In this document: piece after piece, positions 53,125 to 61,954 of the stretch
Position numbering within the stretch: position 1 is the first letter of the stretch
Layout of the letters: every line of letters begins with the position of its first letter
DNA from: an uncultured Muribaculaceae bacterium
GTDB lineage: Bacteria > Bacteroidota > Bacteroidia > Bacteroidales > Muribaculaceae
Reading direction: 5' to 3'
Length of the DNA: 64,000 nucleotides
NCBI GenBank assembly: GCA_910588035.1
Contig: CAJUPY010000006.1
Location: 1-64,000, forward strand
Notes under the pieces: generated by a model
The model's database searches: none
What the model was told of the DNA's origin: nothing
What the model saw: only the letters and a program-made list of their open reading frames with translations
Made by a program: the position numbers and the translations under genes

Positions 53125-54552
53125 ATGATAAATCGCACATTAATAAGACTGAAAGTAGTTCAGATGTTATATTCCTATTTGTTGACCCGCAGTGAGTTCC
53201 GTCTGATGCCACCGCCGGAAAAACAATCACGCGACAACCGTGTCGCCTACGCGCTTTATCTCGATTTGATCTTGCTTGTTCTCGAATTGTCGGGCTACAA
53301 CGTCAAGAACGAACGCACCAATCCTCTTTCGGGCATAAATTACAATCCGCGGCTTTCGTCGACGAAAATGGCAAAATCGCTTGCTACTGACAGCGATATC
53401 CGTGATGTCATTGTCAAAGGGTCTTCTTCGATAGCCATTTTTGATGGTGTCCTTGCGTCTCTATATCAGAAGATTACCTCATCGACTGTTTTTGCCGACT
53501 ATCTCAAGATCAAATCTCCTGAGATCAAAGATGATGTCGATTTGTGGACAGTTATAATCAAATCCATAATCGCTAAAGACGGTGAAGTGCTTGCCGCAGC
53601 CAGAACGTTGCCCGATTTCACTCAAGTGGGGTTTGACCGGGCTGTTTCAATGGCGGCCGAAACTTTGGCCAACTATAGTGACACGAAGACCACTCTGCTC
53701 AATGCCCGCCGTTCGCTCGATGCCTCGTTGGCAAAGTCCTATGAGTTGTATCACGCTTTGCTGCTGCTCATGGTTGAACTCACCCGCACCCAGGCCGACC
53801 GTCTCGAGGCTGCCAAAGACAAGTTCGTGCCTTCGGCCGAAGACCTGAATCCCAACCTGCGTTTTGTAAACAATAAATTTATAAAGGCAGTTCAGGAGAG
53901 CGCGCAGATCGAGGCTTACACAAAACAGACTCCGATATCATGGGAACAAGACATATATATGCTCCGTGATCTTCTTGATGAGATTCTTTCGAGTCAGATT
54001 TACAAACGCTACATGGAGGCACCGGTAGAACCCTCGTTTGAAGATGACTGCGAATTGTGGCGTCAGCTCTTCAGAAACGTGATAGTGCCCTCTGATGCAC
54101 TCGCTGAGGCTCTCGAATCAAAGTCGGTCTATTGGAACGATGATCTTGACATAATGAGCACATTTGTAATCAAGACAATAAAGCAATGGATTGCCGCCGG
54201 TTCTCCGGCTCCGGGCCTGTTGCCGATGTATAAAGACGATGAGGATGCCAGATTCGGCTCCAAATTGTTTACTGACGCTGTTGCAAACCGCGAGCTATAC
54301 CGTTCTTATGTAGATCGTTTCATCGACAGCACACAGTGGGACCCGGAGCGTCTTGCTTTCATGGACATCGTGATAATGTCTGTCATCATCTCAGAGTTGA
54401 TAAACTTTCCGTTGATTCCGGTGCCGGTGACTCTAAATGAATATATCGACATCGCGAACCGTTACAGCACCCCTAAGAGCGGCCAGTTTATCAACGGAGT
54501 GATGTATAACGTAATCAAATATCTGAAAGAAGAAGGCTTAATTCAGAAATAA
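53125..54552 (+). CDS. nusB: NusB-like transcription antitermination factor
   Basis: A 475-residue NusB-type protein. The core fold is at the C terminus (about 340-475: DRFIDSTQWDPERLAFMDIVIMSV, then PVPVTLNEYIDIANRYSTPKSGQFINGVM, the classical NusB end). NusB joins NusE/S10 in rRNA antitermination. The N-terminal 340 residues are helical and unlike short NusB of E. coli (about 140), an extended form I recall in Bacteroidota but longer than usual. I start it at ATG 53125 (MINRTLIRLKVVQMLYSYL), as in relatives; the frame upstream to 53017 runs through the promoter. First gene of nusB-yajC-ybbR-coaE. Confidence 0.9.
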   Translation: MINRTLIRLKVVQMLYSYLLTRSEFRLMPPPEKQSRDNRVAYALYLDLILLVLELSGYNVKNERTNPLSGINYNPRLSSTKMAKSLATDSDIRDVIVKGSSSIAIFDGVLASLYQKITSSTVFADYLKIKSPEIKDDVDLWTVIIKSIIAKDGEVLAAARTLPDFTQVGFDRAVSMAAETLANYSDTKTTLLNARRSLDASLAKSYELYHALLLLMVELTRTQADRLEAAKDKFVPSAEDLNPNLRFVNNKFIKAVQESAQIEAYTKQTPISWEQDIYMLRDLLDEILSSQIYKRYMEAPVEPSFEDDCELWRQLFRNVIVPSDALAEALESKSVYWNDDLDIMSTFVIKTIKQWIAAGSPAPGLLPMYKDDEDARFGSKLFTDAVANRELYRSYVDRFIDSTQWDPERLAFMDIVIMSVIISELINFPLIPVPVTLNEYIDIANRYSTPKSGQFINGVMYNVIKYLKEEGLIQK

Positions 54553-54595
54553 TCGCTAAATTTGCGTTATTAACGCATTAAACAATAAAAACACT

Positions 54596-54931
54596 ATGTC
54601 TACCCTTTTTATCTTACTTCAGGCATCCGCTCCCGCTGCAGGCGGTTTCGATTGGTCGGGAATCTTCATGATCGTGGTCTTGCTCGCGATTTTCTATTTC
54701 ATGATGGTTCGTCCGCAACAGAAGAAACAGAAAGAAATAAAAAATTTCCGTGAGGCTCTCAAAGTCGGAGACAATGTCATCACGGCAGGAGGAATCTACG
54801 GAACCATTCGCACACTCAAAGATACCTATGTGATTCTTGAGGTTGATAAAGGCATTTCTATCAGAGTAGACAAAGGATCAATCTACGCAGCTCCTGAAGA
54901 TGCTGCAGCCGATGAATCTAAGAAAGCCTGA
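54596..54931 (+). CDS. yajC: YajC, preprotein translocase subunit
   Basis: A 111-residue single-pass membrane protein of the Sec-associated YajC family. The N-terminal hydrophobic segment (about 21-39, GIFMIVVLLAIFYFMMVRPQQ) is followed by the family block KKQKEIKNFREALKVGDNVITAGGIYG. A short acidic/Ala tail follows. It probably associates with SecDF. It lies 43 bases after nusB and 29 before the ybbR gene. Confidence 0.95.
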   Translation: MSTLFILLQASAPAAGGFDWSGIFMIVVLLAIFYFMMVRPQQKKQKEIKNFREALKVGDNVITAGGIYGTIRTLKDTYVILEVDKGISIRVDKGSIYAAPEDAAADESKKA

Positions 54932-54960
54932 ATTGATCTGGATTTGACAAATCCGAAGAG

Positions 54961-55950
54961 ATGAACATTCGGTTTCAGCGGCTTTCAGTTAAGGAATCAA
55001 AAGAAAAAATTGTTGAAATGTACCACACTGCGCGCGGGCGCAATGTGGTAACATTTCTTATTTTTTTATTGATATCGACGTTTTTCTGGTTTCTGATGGC
55101 ATTGAACGATGAGTTGCAGCGCGACATGTCGCTGCCTGTCGCTTTTGAGAACAAGCCGGAAGATGTCACGTTGCTTGTGCCTGAACCGATAATGGTCGAT
55201 CTCACAATAAAAGACAAGGGGAGCGCGTTGCTGCGTTACCGTTGGAGCAAGCCGCCGCAGTTGAAGTTTAACTTCGAGGAGGTTAATTCTCCCGGGGGTA
55301 AACTTGTGATAACACCTCAGAGAGCAAACAATGCCATCAGATCGATTTTTGGTCAGCAGGCGACAGTGGTGAGCCTTAACCCCGATTCACTTGCCATTCA
55401 CTACACACGACGTCCGGGACGCAATGTCTCGGTCGATGTCGTCACCGGTGATATTTCAGCCGACAGCCGATATATTATTTCTGGTCAGGTCAGGGTGCTG
55501 ACCGATTCGGTCAAACTTTATTCAGCTACAAGATTGTCACGGTCTGTGACATCGGTCAAGACAGTTCCGGTTGTCGCGACAGACCTTACCGATTCGGTTA
55601 CGCTTGAAGTTCCGCTTTCGCCGCCTGACGGAATGCGTGCTGTTCCCGCCAGTGTCAGAATCAGGATTCCGGTGGAACCGCTCATAGCTCGTCAGCGTAA
55701 AGTTAAGATTTCGACTGTCAATGTTCCCGCCGGAAAGAGTGTGATCGCGATACCCGATTACGTTGAGGTCAGTTATCTCGTTCCGATGAGCCTGTCAGGC
55801 GATGAAGATCTGTTTGAGGTTCATGCCGATTTTCGCCGTCGGTCGTCGGTGTCATGTAAAATGCCGTTGCGGTTGGTTGATGTGTCCGATAAATGTCACA
55901 ATGTGGAAATTTCAGTCGATAGCGTCGAGTTTATAGTGCAACAAGACTGA
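54961..55950 (+). CDS. YbbR/CdaR-like membrane protein
   Basis: A 329-residue protein with an N-terminal membrane segment (about 32-48, FLIFLLISTFFWFLMAL) and repeated YbbR domains in the periplasm (about 55-320; repeating V-x-V-x-T-G/D strands). In Gram-positives YbbR/CdaR regulates the c-di-AMP cyclase CdaA. No cyclase gene is adjacent here. It is third in nusB-yajC-ybbR-coaE, a standard Bacteroidota order; coaE starts 5 bases after its stop. Confidence 0.82.
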   Translation: MNIRFQRLSVKESKEKIVEMYHTARGRNVVTFLIFLLISTFFWFLMALNDELQRDMSLPVAFENKPEDVTLLVPEPIMVDLTIKDKGSALLRYRWSKPPQLKFNFEEVNSPGGKLVITPQRANNAIRSIFGQQATVVSLNPDSLAIHYTRRPGRNVSVDVVTGDISADSRYIISGQVRVLTDSVKLYSATRLSRSVTSVKTVPVVATDLTDSVTLEVPLSPPDGMRAVPASVRIRIPVEPLIARQRKVKISTVNVPAGKSVIAIPDYVEVSYLVPMSLSGDEDLFEVHADFRRRSSVSCKMPLRLVDVSDKCHNVEISVDSVEFIVQQD

Positions 55951-55955
55951 TCACA

Positions 55956-56540
55956 ATGAGAAAGATGATTGCCATAACCGGCGGCATTGGTGCCGGAAAA
56001 TCGGTTGTCAGTAAAATTGTCAGAGCGATGGGCCATTACGTCTATGACTGTGACTCTGAGGCGAAGAAATTGATGGACCGATCTTGTGAGATAAAACGGC
56101 GTCTGCAATGTGAGATTGACAGCCGAGTGGTTGACGGAAAAGGTGTGATAGACCGTACTCTGTTGGCTGATATTGTTTTTCAAGACAATGTGAAACTTGA
56201 AGTCTTGAATTCAATTGTTCATTCTGCTGTTAGAGAAGATGTGACCGCGCGTTTTGTTTCTATGCCGGAACATTGTGTCATGTTTGTGGAAACTGCGATA
56301 CTCTATCAGAGCGGACTTGATTTGATTGTCGATGAAGTGTGGTGCGTCAATGCCCCTGAGGAATTGAGAATTGAGCGCGTTATGAAACGTAACGGGTGTT
56401 CGCGTGAAAACGTGGTCGCCCGCATAGAATCACAGCATTATGAGCCTGTTTCGCCCCACGGCAAGGTTATTGAATTGATCAACGACAGTGTGCTTCCATT
56501 ACTGCCACAGGTTGAGCGGGCAATTGCTCCTTGTTTATAG
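55956..56540 (+). CDS. coaE: dephospho-CoA kinase
   Basis: A 194-residue kinase for the last step of coenzyme A synthesis, phosphorylating the 3'-OH of dephospho-CoA. P-loop GGIGAGKS (8-15) follows ITG, with YDCDSEAKKLMD (35-46) and IVHSAVREDV downstream, and a CoA-binding ERVMKRNG segment. Full length. It is the last gene of the nusB operon, facing the ferritin gene across a shared terminator. Confidence 0.93.
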   Translation: MRKMIAITGGIGAGKSVVSKIVRAMGHYVYDCDSEAKKLMDRSCEIKRRLQCEIDSRVVDGKGVIDRTLLADIVFQDNVKLEVLNSIVHSAVREDVTARFVSMPEHCVMFVETAILYQSGLDLIVDEVWCVNAPEELRIERVMKRNGCSRENVVARIESQHYEPVSPHGKVIELINDSVLPLLPQVERAIAPCL

Positions 56541-56559
56541 AAACAGACTGATGAATATG

Positions 56560-56604
56560 AAAAAAGAAGACAGACCTCAATTGTGAGATCTGTCTTCTTT
56601 TTTA
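56560..56604. terminator. Bidirectional terminator between coaE and ferritin
   Basis: AGAAGACAGACCTC pairs with GAGATCTGTCTTCT (one mismatch) around loop AATTGT; an A run lies on the left and T6 on the right, so it works in both directions for these convergent genes. Confidence 0.85.
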
Positions 56605-56623
56605 TCAGGTGATGCCGATTTTG

Positions 56624-57148
56624 TCATTCGGCAGTTGTTGCAAGAGGAGATGGAGTGGTGTAGGTGCGGGCGGCAAGTTCCTGGTCAAGCATGTAGATTC
56701 CCATGCCGTCGTTGCCGATAAGTTTGAATTTGTCGATGAGCTGACGTGCATTGTCTTCTTCCTCAACCTGTTCAGATACAAACCAGGTCAGACGGTCGCG
56801 GGTGGCATAGTCATGGTCAGCCTCGGCGATAGCATAGAGGTTGTTGATCATGGCAGTCACCTTCTGCTCGTGTGCGAGGGTGTCTTCAAAAGCAGCCAGC
56901 GGGCTGTCCCATGTCTGGGGAACGGCAGCGATCGGTTCGAGAACGACACGTCCGCCTCGTTGGTTGATATAGTTGATGAAGATTTCTGCATGGGCCTGCT
57001 CTTCTTTGAATTGGATTCTGAACCAGTTTGCGACACCTGAGCGTCCTTCAGCCTCAAAGTGCATTGACATGGCCAGATAGAGATAACCTGACCAGAGTTC
57101 TGCATTGATTTGCGCGTTAAGCGCGTCTTGTACTTTATTGCTTAACAT
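56624..57148 (-). CDS. ferritin
   Basis: A 174-residue non-heme ferritin that stores iron in 24-mer shells. The diiron ferroxidase ligands are all present: Glu17, Glu50, His53, Glu94, Gln127 and Glu130. Four-helix bundle spacing fits the family, and the C-terminal tail after 165 (TTPSPLATTAE) is unstructured. Own promoter upstream. The gene likely protects against iron and oxidative stress. Confidence 0.95.
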   Translation of the reverse strand: MLSNKVQDALNAQINAELWSGYLYLAMSMHFEAEGRSGVANWFRIQFKEEQAHAEIFINYINQRGGRVVLEPIAAVPQTWDSPLAAFEDTLAHEQKVTAMINNLYAIAEADHDYATRDRLTWFVSEQVEEEDNARQLIDKFKLIGNDGMGIYMLDQELAARTYTTPSPLATTAE

Positions 57149-57174
57149 ATCAATAGTTGTTTGTTAGATAGCGG

Positions 57175-57206
57175 CAAAATTAGAAAAATGTTTTGTGATG
57201 CACAAT
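57175..57206 (-). promoter_or_regulatory. Ferritin gene promoter
   Basis: Minus-strand TAATTTTG (57175-57182), 20 bases after ATTG (57203-57206), a one-mismatch -33 box. The start codon lies 27 bases downstream. Confidence 0.6.
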
Positions 57207-57223
57207 GGTTATGCCGATAAAAA

Positions 57224-58729
57224 TCAGCCGCAATAAAAATATTTGCTTACCAGCTGTTGCATCAGATGACGGTCATGGTTGGCACGTTGGGCGAGGTCTG
57301 AGTCTTCGTAGCTCTTGAGTTGCTTTATGATGCCGTCAATCATACGTGGGGAGAAAACATTGTCAGCTTCATATATGTGGCGCATTTTTTCAAGGTCATC
57401 AGCAGATTGGCTGCAGTTTGCCGGCAATTGTGCGAGAGTCGCGAGTTTGTCGGCATTGGCCGAGTCGTGAATGTTTACGCTGACGTAGGTGTCGTCGGCT
57501 ACTTTGAGCGCGTTGTCCATTTCAAATCCATAGCGTGCGGCAACTGCAAGCCCGGCAAGAAGTTCATAGACATCGGCAGAGCCGTCGGCCGACCTTATCT
57601 CCACGGTCTGTTTCTGTGACGCGTCAAACGAAGATGGCGGTGTGAGCGGATTGGCGAGAGAGCACATGTCGCTCTGGGCGGTCCAGCCCAGAGGCACCCT
57701 GACAAGGACAGAACGGTTGCGGTCGCCCCAGCATACATTGGTCGGTGCTTCCTGATGTGGCACAAGACGGAAATATGATGTCGGGTTTGTGTTGCCGAAT
57801 GCGGTCAATGACGGCGCAAGTTTCATCAAGCCGGCAATCAGACGGCGTGCGTCGTCACTCAAGACATGGTCGGGGGTAAGCATCACATTGCGACCGTCTT
57901 TCATCAGACGCATGTGGATGTGCAGTCCCGATCCGGCTTTCCCGGTTGTGATCTTGGGTGCGAAAGTGACATCATAGCCCGACTTGTAGCCGAGGTTTCT
58001 GATGATCCATTTCGCTATGACAAGCTGATCTGCCGCATCTTCGGCTGCCACCGGAAGAAACTCAATCTCGTTTTGCTCGTAGTTCATGCCGTCGAGTGTG
58101 AAATTGCCCACCTCGGAATGTCCGTATTTGATTTGGCCTCCTGTCGAGGCAATCAGAGACATGCACTTGGTTCTGAAATCATTGAACTTGGCGAATGGGG
58201 CCGACTCGTGGTAGCCGCGCTGGTCTGTGGCGGGGAAACGGTCGTCTACGGGTGCGATTACATAATACTCAAGTTCTCCCATAGCCTGAAACTGGAGCCC
58301 TGTCCTGGCGGTGAACGCCTCGCAGGCTTTACGCAAGGTAGCTTCAGGCGAAGATTCAAGCAGGTGTCCATCCTTGTCAAAAAATGAGCACAGCATTGAA
58401 AGGGTCGGAATTTCGGCAAACGGATCAACGAATGCTGTCTTGAAACGCGGAATGACATAAAGGTCGCTGCTGCCTGCTTCGATAAAAGAGAAAAGGCTCG
58501 AGCCGTCGACACGTTCACCCGACGTGAGAATCGTGTTCAGATACTCGCTGTCATTGACAACGAAATTCAGGGTTTTCAATCGACCGTCACCGGCCGGATA
58601 CATGAAGTTGATCATTTCTATGGCGTTCTCGTTCACATATCTGATTATATCTGCTTTTGTAAAGTCTTTCGCGGGCTTTTGAAGAAAGCGCACGAGTGGA
58701 TTTTTGTTTAATGAAAAGTCTGTGTTCAT
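57224..58729 (-). CDS. glnA: glutamine synthetase (type I-like)
   Basis: A 501-residue enzyme that makes glutamine from glutamate and ammonia with ATP. Recognisable blocks: GSSLFSFIEAGSSDLYVIPR (N-terminal beta-grasp), the metal-ligand stretch ELEYYV (about 162), AGSGLHIHMRL (His at about 272) and PTSYFRLVPHQEAPTNVCWGDRNRSV. I see no Tyr adenylylation site of the E. coli kind (NLYDLP), so control by adenylylation is unlikely. It stands alone with its own -7 box. Confidence 0.94.
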   Translation of the reverse strand: MNTDFSLNKNPLVRFLQKPAKDFTKADIIRYVNENAIEMINFMYPAGDGRLKTLNFVVNDSEYLNTILTSGERVDGSSLFSFIEAGSSDLYVIPRFKTAFVDPFAEIPTLSMLCSFFDKDGHLLESSPEATLRKACEAFTARTGLQFQAMGELEYYVIAPVDDRFPATDQRGYHESAPFAKFNDFRTKCMSLIASTGGQIKYGHSEVGNFTLDGMNYEQNEIEFLPVAAEDAADQLVIAKWIIRNLGYKSGYDVTFAPKITTGKAGSGLHIHMRLMKDGRNVMLTPDHVLSDDARRLIAGLMKLAPSLTAFGNTNPTSYFRLVPHQEAPTNVCWGDRNRSVLVRVPLGWTAQSDMCSLANPLTPPSSFDASQKQTVEIRSADGSADVYELLAGLAVAARYGFEMDNALKVADDTYVSVNIHDSANADKLATLAQLPANCSQSADDLEKMRHIYEADNVFSPRMIDGIIKQLKSYEDSDLAQRANHDRHLMQQLVSKYFYCG

Positions 58730-58752
58730 GGCTGTTTTAATAGGTTATCAGG

Positions 58753-58760
58753 CAAATATA
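58753..58760 (-). promoter_or_regulatory. glnA promoter, -7 box
   Basis: Minus-strand TATATTTG, perfect -7 box, about 24 bases upstream of the start. No convincing -33 TTTG at 20 bases. Confidence 0.55.
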
Positions 58761-58904
58761 ACGCTTTTATTTTTAATCTGCATTGCAATTTGATAATTTT
58801 AACAAGCAGGTTCCGGAACGATGATATCCGGGTGAACCAACAGGGCATCAACGGTGTTAATACAGTGTAAATTATAAACATCACCCTTATAACCATTAAA
58901 TAAA

Positions 58905-59102
58905 ATGAAAAATTTAAGTATTATTCTTGCCGCGTTAGGCGGAGCCGCTGTAGGAGCGACCCTCGGGCTTCTTTTCGCACCTGAAAAAGGTGAGGACACC
59001 CGTGAGGCAATTCGCGATTTCGTAAAGTCTAAATGTCCGTGTCTGAAAAAAGATCGTCTTGAGGATATAGTCGATGAAATTGCTGCCGAAATTAAAAAAT
59101 AA
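58905..59102 (+). CDS. YtxH-domain protein
   Basis: A 65-residue protein with a hydrophobic N-terminal segment (about 4-24, AALGGAAVGATLGLLFAPEKG), the YtxH signature, then a charged helix. YtxH proteins in Gram-positives are general-stress induced; here the function is unknown. A second copy lies 24 bases downstream. Proteins this small may be anchored to the membrane by the N-terminal segment. Confidence 0.85.
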   Translation: MKNLSIILAALGGAAVGATLGLLFAPEKGEDTREAIRDFVKSKCPCLKKDRLEDIVDEIAAEIKK

Positions 59103-59126
59103 TAAATGTTTTAAGCTGAAACAGAG

Positions 59127-59315
59127 ATGAAATATTTACTTGCATTTGCCGGAGGCGCGCTGATCGGAGCGGCGACAGCTCTGTTGATGGCACCCGAAAA
59201 AGGTGTCGACACCCGTGCCCGGATCAAATTGATGCTCAAGAAGCATGGATTGATCGCACAAGACGATGAGCTTGAAGAAATCGTTGACGAAATCAACGCC
59301 GAGCTCAAGGCTTGA
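59127..59315 (+). CDS. YtxH-domain protein, second copy
   Basis: A 62-residue protein resembling the gene before it: AFAGGALIGAATALLMAPEKGVDTRARIK against the same LLFAPEKGEDTREAIR region. The pair likely arose by duplication. A terminator at 59325 follows, so transcription of the pair may end here. Confidence 0.85.
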   Translation: MKYLLAFAGGALIGAATALLMAPEKGVDTRARIKLMLKKHGLIAQDDELEEIVDEINAELKA

Positions 59316-59324
59316 AAGTTAAAC

Positions 59325-59360
59325 GAGTCAGGCCGGCCAAACCGGTCTGACTCTGTTTTT
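59325..59360 (+). terminator. Terminator after the YtxH pair
   Basis: GAGTCAGGCCGG pairs with CCGGTCTGACTC (one G-U) around loop CCAAA; TTTTT ends the tail. Confidence 0.85.
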
Positions 59361-59396
59361 CATGAATATTAATCATCACATAATGACTCATCACAA

Positions 59397-59741
59397 ATGA
59401 CAAAAAATGACAATGAAAACAGTTTGAGACCTCTGTGGCTGTTGTGCCGCAGGCTTTTTGAACTGAAAGTTGAGAGTGCCAAATTGCTGACGACAGAGAA
59501 ACTCACGATATTTCTGGGAGCTTTTGCGTTGGCTATGATAGCTATGTTTGCTCTTGTTCTTATTCTGGTGTTTCTGTCGCTGGCATTGACCGAATTTTTA
59601 TCTCAGTTCATGCCGAAATATGGCGCGATGTTGATTGTCAGTGGTGCTCTGTCGGTTATCTTCGTGTTGATTTGCTTGCTAAGAAGAGTTCTGATACTCA
59701 ACCCTCTGGCACGTTTCCTCTCACGACTGTTTTTTAATTAA
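59397..59741 (+). CDS. phage holin-superfamily membrane protein
   Basis: A 114-residue protein with two hydrophobic segments (about 38-62 and 75-98, with an amphipathic first helix), the layout of the phage holin 3_6 family found in many non-phage bacterial genomes. It follows a terminator by 37 bases and precedes a small charged gene by 18. There are no phage genes nearby, so a structural or stress role in the membrane is more likely than lysis. Confidence 0.75.
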   Translation: MTKNDNENSLRPLWLLCRRLFELKVESAKLLTTEKLTIFLGAFALAMIAMFALVLILVFLSLALTEFLSQFMPKYGAMLIVSGALSVIFVLICLLRRVLILNPLARFLSRLFFN

Positions 59742-59759
59742 TTCAATCACGGTTAGATC

Positions 59760-60065
59760 ATGGAGAATAAGGAAAATAAGGAAAAAGACATGGAAGTCAC
59801 TAAACGGCGTCCTGAACCGGGCGATATTGATTGGAAAGGATACACTCTTTCAGAGTTGCATTACAGGCGTGAGGTAAACCAGGTGAAGCAAGACATTGTC
59901 ACTGAGCGTCTGATGTCCGCCTATGAAAACATCAAAGAGTCGAAGCAGTTGAAGATGACATCGGGAATATGGCGTAATTTCAACGGCATGATGGCTGCTG
60001 TCAATTATGGCGTCCTCGCCTTCAGAATGTTTGTAAAGTTAAAAAAACTCTTCAAACACGCATGA
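59760..60065 (+). CDS. small hypothetical protein
   Basis: A 101-residue protein, basic and charged, with a helical central part (LSELHYRREVNQVKQDIVTERL) and a hydrophobic C-terminal helix (about 75-95, GMMAAVNYGVLAFRMFVKL). I recognise no family. It lies 18 bases after the holin-superfamily gene and probably shares its transcript; the two may form a small membrane-stress unit with the YtxH genes. Confidence 0.65.
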   Translation: MENKENKEKDMEVTKRRPEPGDIDWKGYTLSELHYRREVNQVKQDIVTERLMSAYENIKESKQLKMTSGIWRNFNGMMAAVNYGVLAFRMFVKLKKLFKHA

Positions 60066-60143
60066 TTACGTGTCGGTTGACGATAAAAAAGCATGATTTG
60101 CAAAATTGACACATATTTGATTGGATAACCGAAGTAAATTGCT

Positions 60144-60151
60144 TAAATTTG
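60144..60151 (+). promoter_or_regulatory. TPR lipoprotein promoter, -7 box
   Basis: TAAATTTG, perfect -7 box, 48 bases before the ATG. TTTG at 60116 is 24 bases away, slightly long; TTGG at 60121 fits better. Confidence 0.5.
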
Positions 60152-60198
60152 CGACATATTTTCCACGCTTTTATAATCGCAAAATTATTAGCAATATT

Positions 60199-61884
60199 AT
60201 GAATCTTAAATCAATCATTGCCTACGGTGCGTGCGGTGCCTTCATGCTGACAGGCTGTAGCAAAAAGATGAATCAGTTCAGTGCTGATTATTTCACAGTT
60301 AACCCTAATCCGCTCGAGGTGGTCGGCGAAAGAGTGCCGGCAACCGTCACTGCAAACATTCCTGCAAAATTCTTTCTTAAGAATGCAGAGGTGACTGTCA
60401 CTCCCTATCTGGTGTTTGACGGACAGGAAGTCGCTTCTCAGAGCTATAGCTTCCAGGGTGAGAAAGTTCGCGGAAATGCCCCTGTAGTCAGCTATGACCG
60501 CGGTTCTTCCGTGACAATCCCGGTCATGTATAACTATCAACCCGAGATGATCAAGAGCGAGTTGGCTCTTGCATTTACGGTTCGTCAGGGAAGCAAACAA
60601 TATGTCCTTCCCCGCGTCGTTGTTGCAAACGGTGTTGTGGCTACGGCCGCATTGGCTGATGCCTCGACCGTAAATCCGGCTATCGCGCCCGACCGTTTCC
60701 AACGCATTATCAACGAAAAATATGCTGCGGATATCCGCTTCCTCGTAAACCGTGCCAACATTCGTAAAGACCAGCTTGAGAGCGGTGAGATGATCGATCT
60801 CAACCAACAGATCATCAGCGCAAACGAAGCTCCCAACCGTCAGATCGAGGAAATAAACATATCTTCTTACGCTTCTCCCGAAGGTGCTCTCGATTTCAAC
60901 ACCCGTCTTGCACAAGAGCGCGAGACCAATACGTCTAAATATCTTAAAGACCAGCTCAAGAAAGATAACATCACCGAGTTTGGCGAACTGACAGCCCAGT
61001 TCACCCCCGAAGACTGGGCCGGTTTCCAGGAACTCGTGTCAAAGAGCAATATTCAAGACAAAGAGCTGATTCTCAGCGTTCTGTCGATGTATAAAGATCC
61101 AGAGCAGCGCGAGAAAGAGATACGCAATCTTTCGTCAGTTTTCGATCAGCTTGCAGAGCAGATTCTTCCCCAGCTCCGTTACTCACGCATCACAGCATCA
61201 ATCAATGTGATCGGCAAGAGCGACCAGGAGATCATGGAGCTTTTCTCTACCAATCCTTCGGCACTGTCGGTTGATGAGATTCTCTACTGCGCGACCCTGA
61301 CCGACAATAATGATCAGAAAATGAAGATCTACAACAAGGCTGCAGAGCTCTATCCAAAAGATTACCGCACATACAATGACCTCGGTGTGACCCAGTTCAA
61401 GGCCGGCGATTTCGCGGCTGCAAAAGCCAACTTCGCACAGGCTGCCCGTCTCGCTCCCGCCGAAGCGGCACCCCAGCTCAACCTTGGTGTAGCTTCAATG
61501 GTTAACAAAGACTACCGCGATGCCAAACAGAAATTCGGCAATGCTGCCGGTCTTGGCGAACTTGGTGAGGCCACAGGTACTCTCTATCTGCTTCAGGGTG
61601 ACACCAACGCCGCTGTCAAGGCATTTGGTGACACAAAGAGCAACAATGCCGCCCTCGCTCAGATTCTTGCAAAGAACTACAGCAAGGCTAAATCTACTCT
61701 GTCGGCTATCTCTAAACCCGATGCTACCACCTATTATCTGATGGCTGTGCTCGGTGCGAGAACAAACAATGACTCTATGGTCAAGACAAACCTCAAACAG
61801 GCAATCAAACTCGATCCGAAACTCGCCGTCAAGGCAGCAAAAGATCTTGAGTTCAAAAACTTCAATCTCTCTTCAGTGATCTGA
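60199..61884 (+). CDS. OmpA-like/TPR lipoprotein
   Basis: A 561-residue lipoprotein (signal peptide with lipobox LTGC, Cys19). After a beta-rich N-terminal region (about 20-185), an OmpA-like stretch is suggested by INISSYASPEGALDFNTRLAQERE (about 218-240). TPR repeats follow (about 385-560: YPKDYRTYNDLGVTQFKAGDFAAAKANF). Start at ATG 60199, as the frame back to 60121 runs through the promoter. Related lipoproteins are common in Bacteroidales; the partner is unknown. A strong terminator follows at 61909. Confidence 0.8.
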   Translation: MNLKSIIAYGACGAFMLTGCSKKMNQFSADYFTVNPNPLEVVGERVPATVTANIPAKFFLKNAEVTVTPYLVFDGQEVASQSYSFQGEKVRGNAPVVSYDRGSSVTIPVMYNYQPEMIKSELALAFTVRQGSKQYVLPRVVVANGVVATAALADASTVNPAIAPDRFQRIINEKYAADIRFLVNRANIRKDQLESGEMIDLNQQIISANEAPNRQIEEINISSYASPEGALDFNTRLAQERETNTSKYLKDQLKKDNITEFGELTAQFTPEDWAGFQELVSKSNIQDKELILSVLSMYKDPEQREKEIRNLSSVFDQLAEQILPQLRYSRITASINVIGKSDQEIMELFSTNPSALSVDEILYCATLTDNNDQKMKIYNKAAELYPKDYRTYNDLGVTQFKAGDFAAAKANFAQAARLAPAEAAPQLNLGVASMVNKDYRDAKQKFGNAAGLGELGEATGTLYLLQGDTNAAVKAFGDTKSNNAALAQILAKNYSKAKSTLSAISKPDATTYYLMAVLGARTNNDSMVKTNLKQAIKLDPKLAVKAAKDLEFKNFNLSSVI

Positions 61885-61908
61885 TAACACTACAGAATTT
61901 TTCAAGAT

Positions 61909-61950
61909 GCATGTCGCCGGCATTCTTTTATCCGGCGACATGCTTTTTTT
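61909..61950 (+). terminator. Terminator of the TPR lipoprotein gene
   Basis: GCATGTCGCCGG (61909-61920) pairs perfectly with CCGGCGACATGC (61932-61943), 11-base loop, then T7. The next gene starts 5 bases later. Confidence 0.9.
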
Positions 61951-61954
61951 ACCT

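Noticed and set aside
59397..59741. Prophage evidence from the holin-superfamily gene
   Set aside because: No capsid, tail, integrase or lysin genes are nearby; this family is common in non-phage contexts.
61907..61954. Longer N terminus of the AspT-like transporter
   Set aside because: It consists of the terminator stem and loop of the preceding gene.
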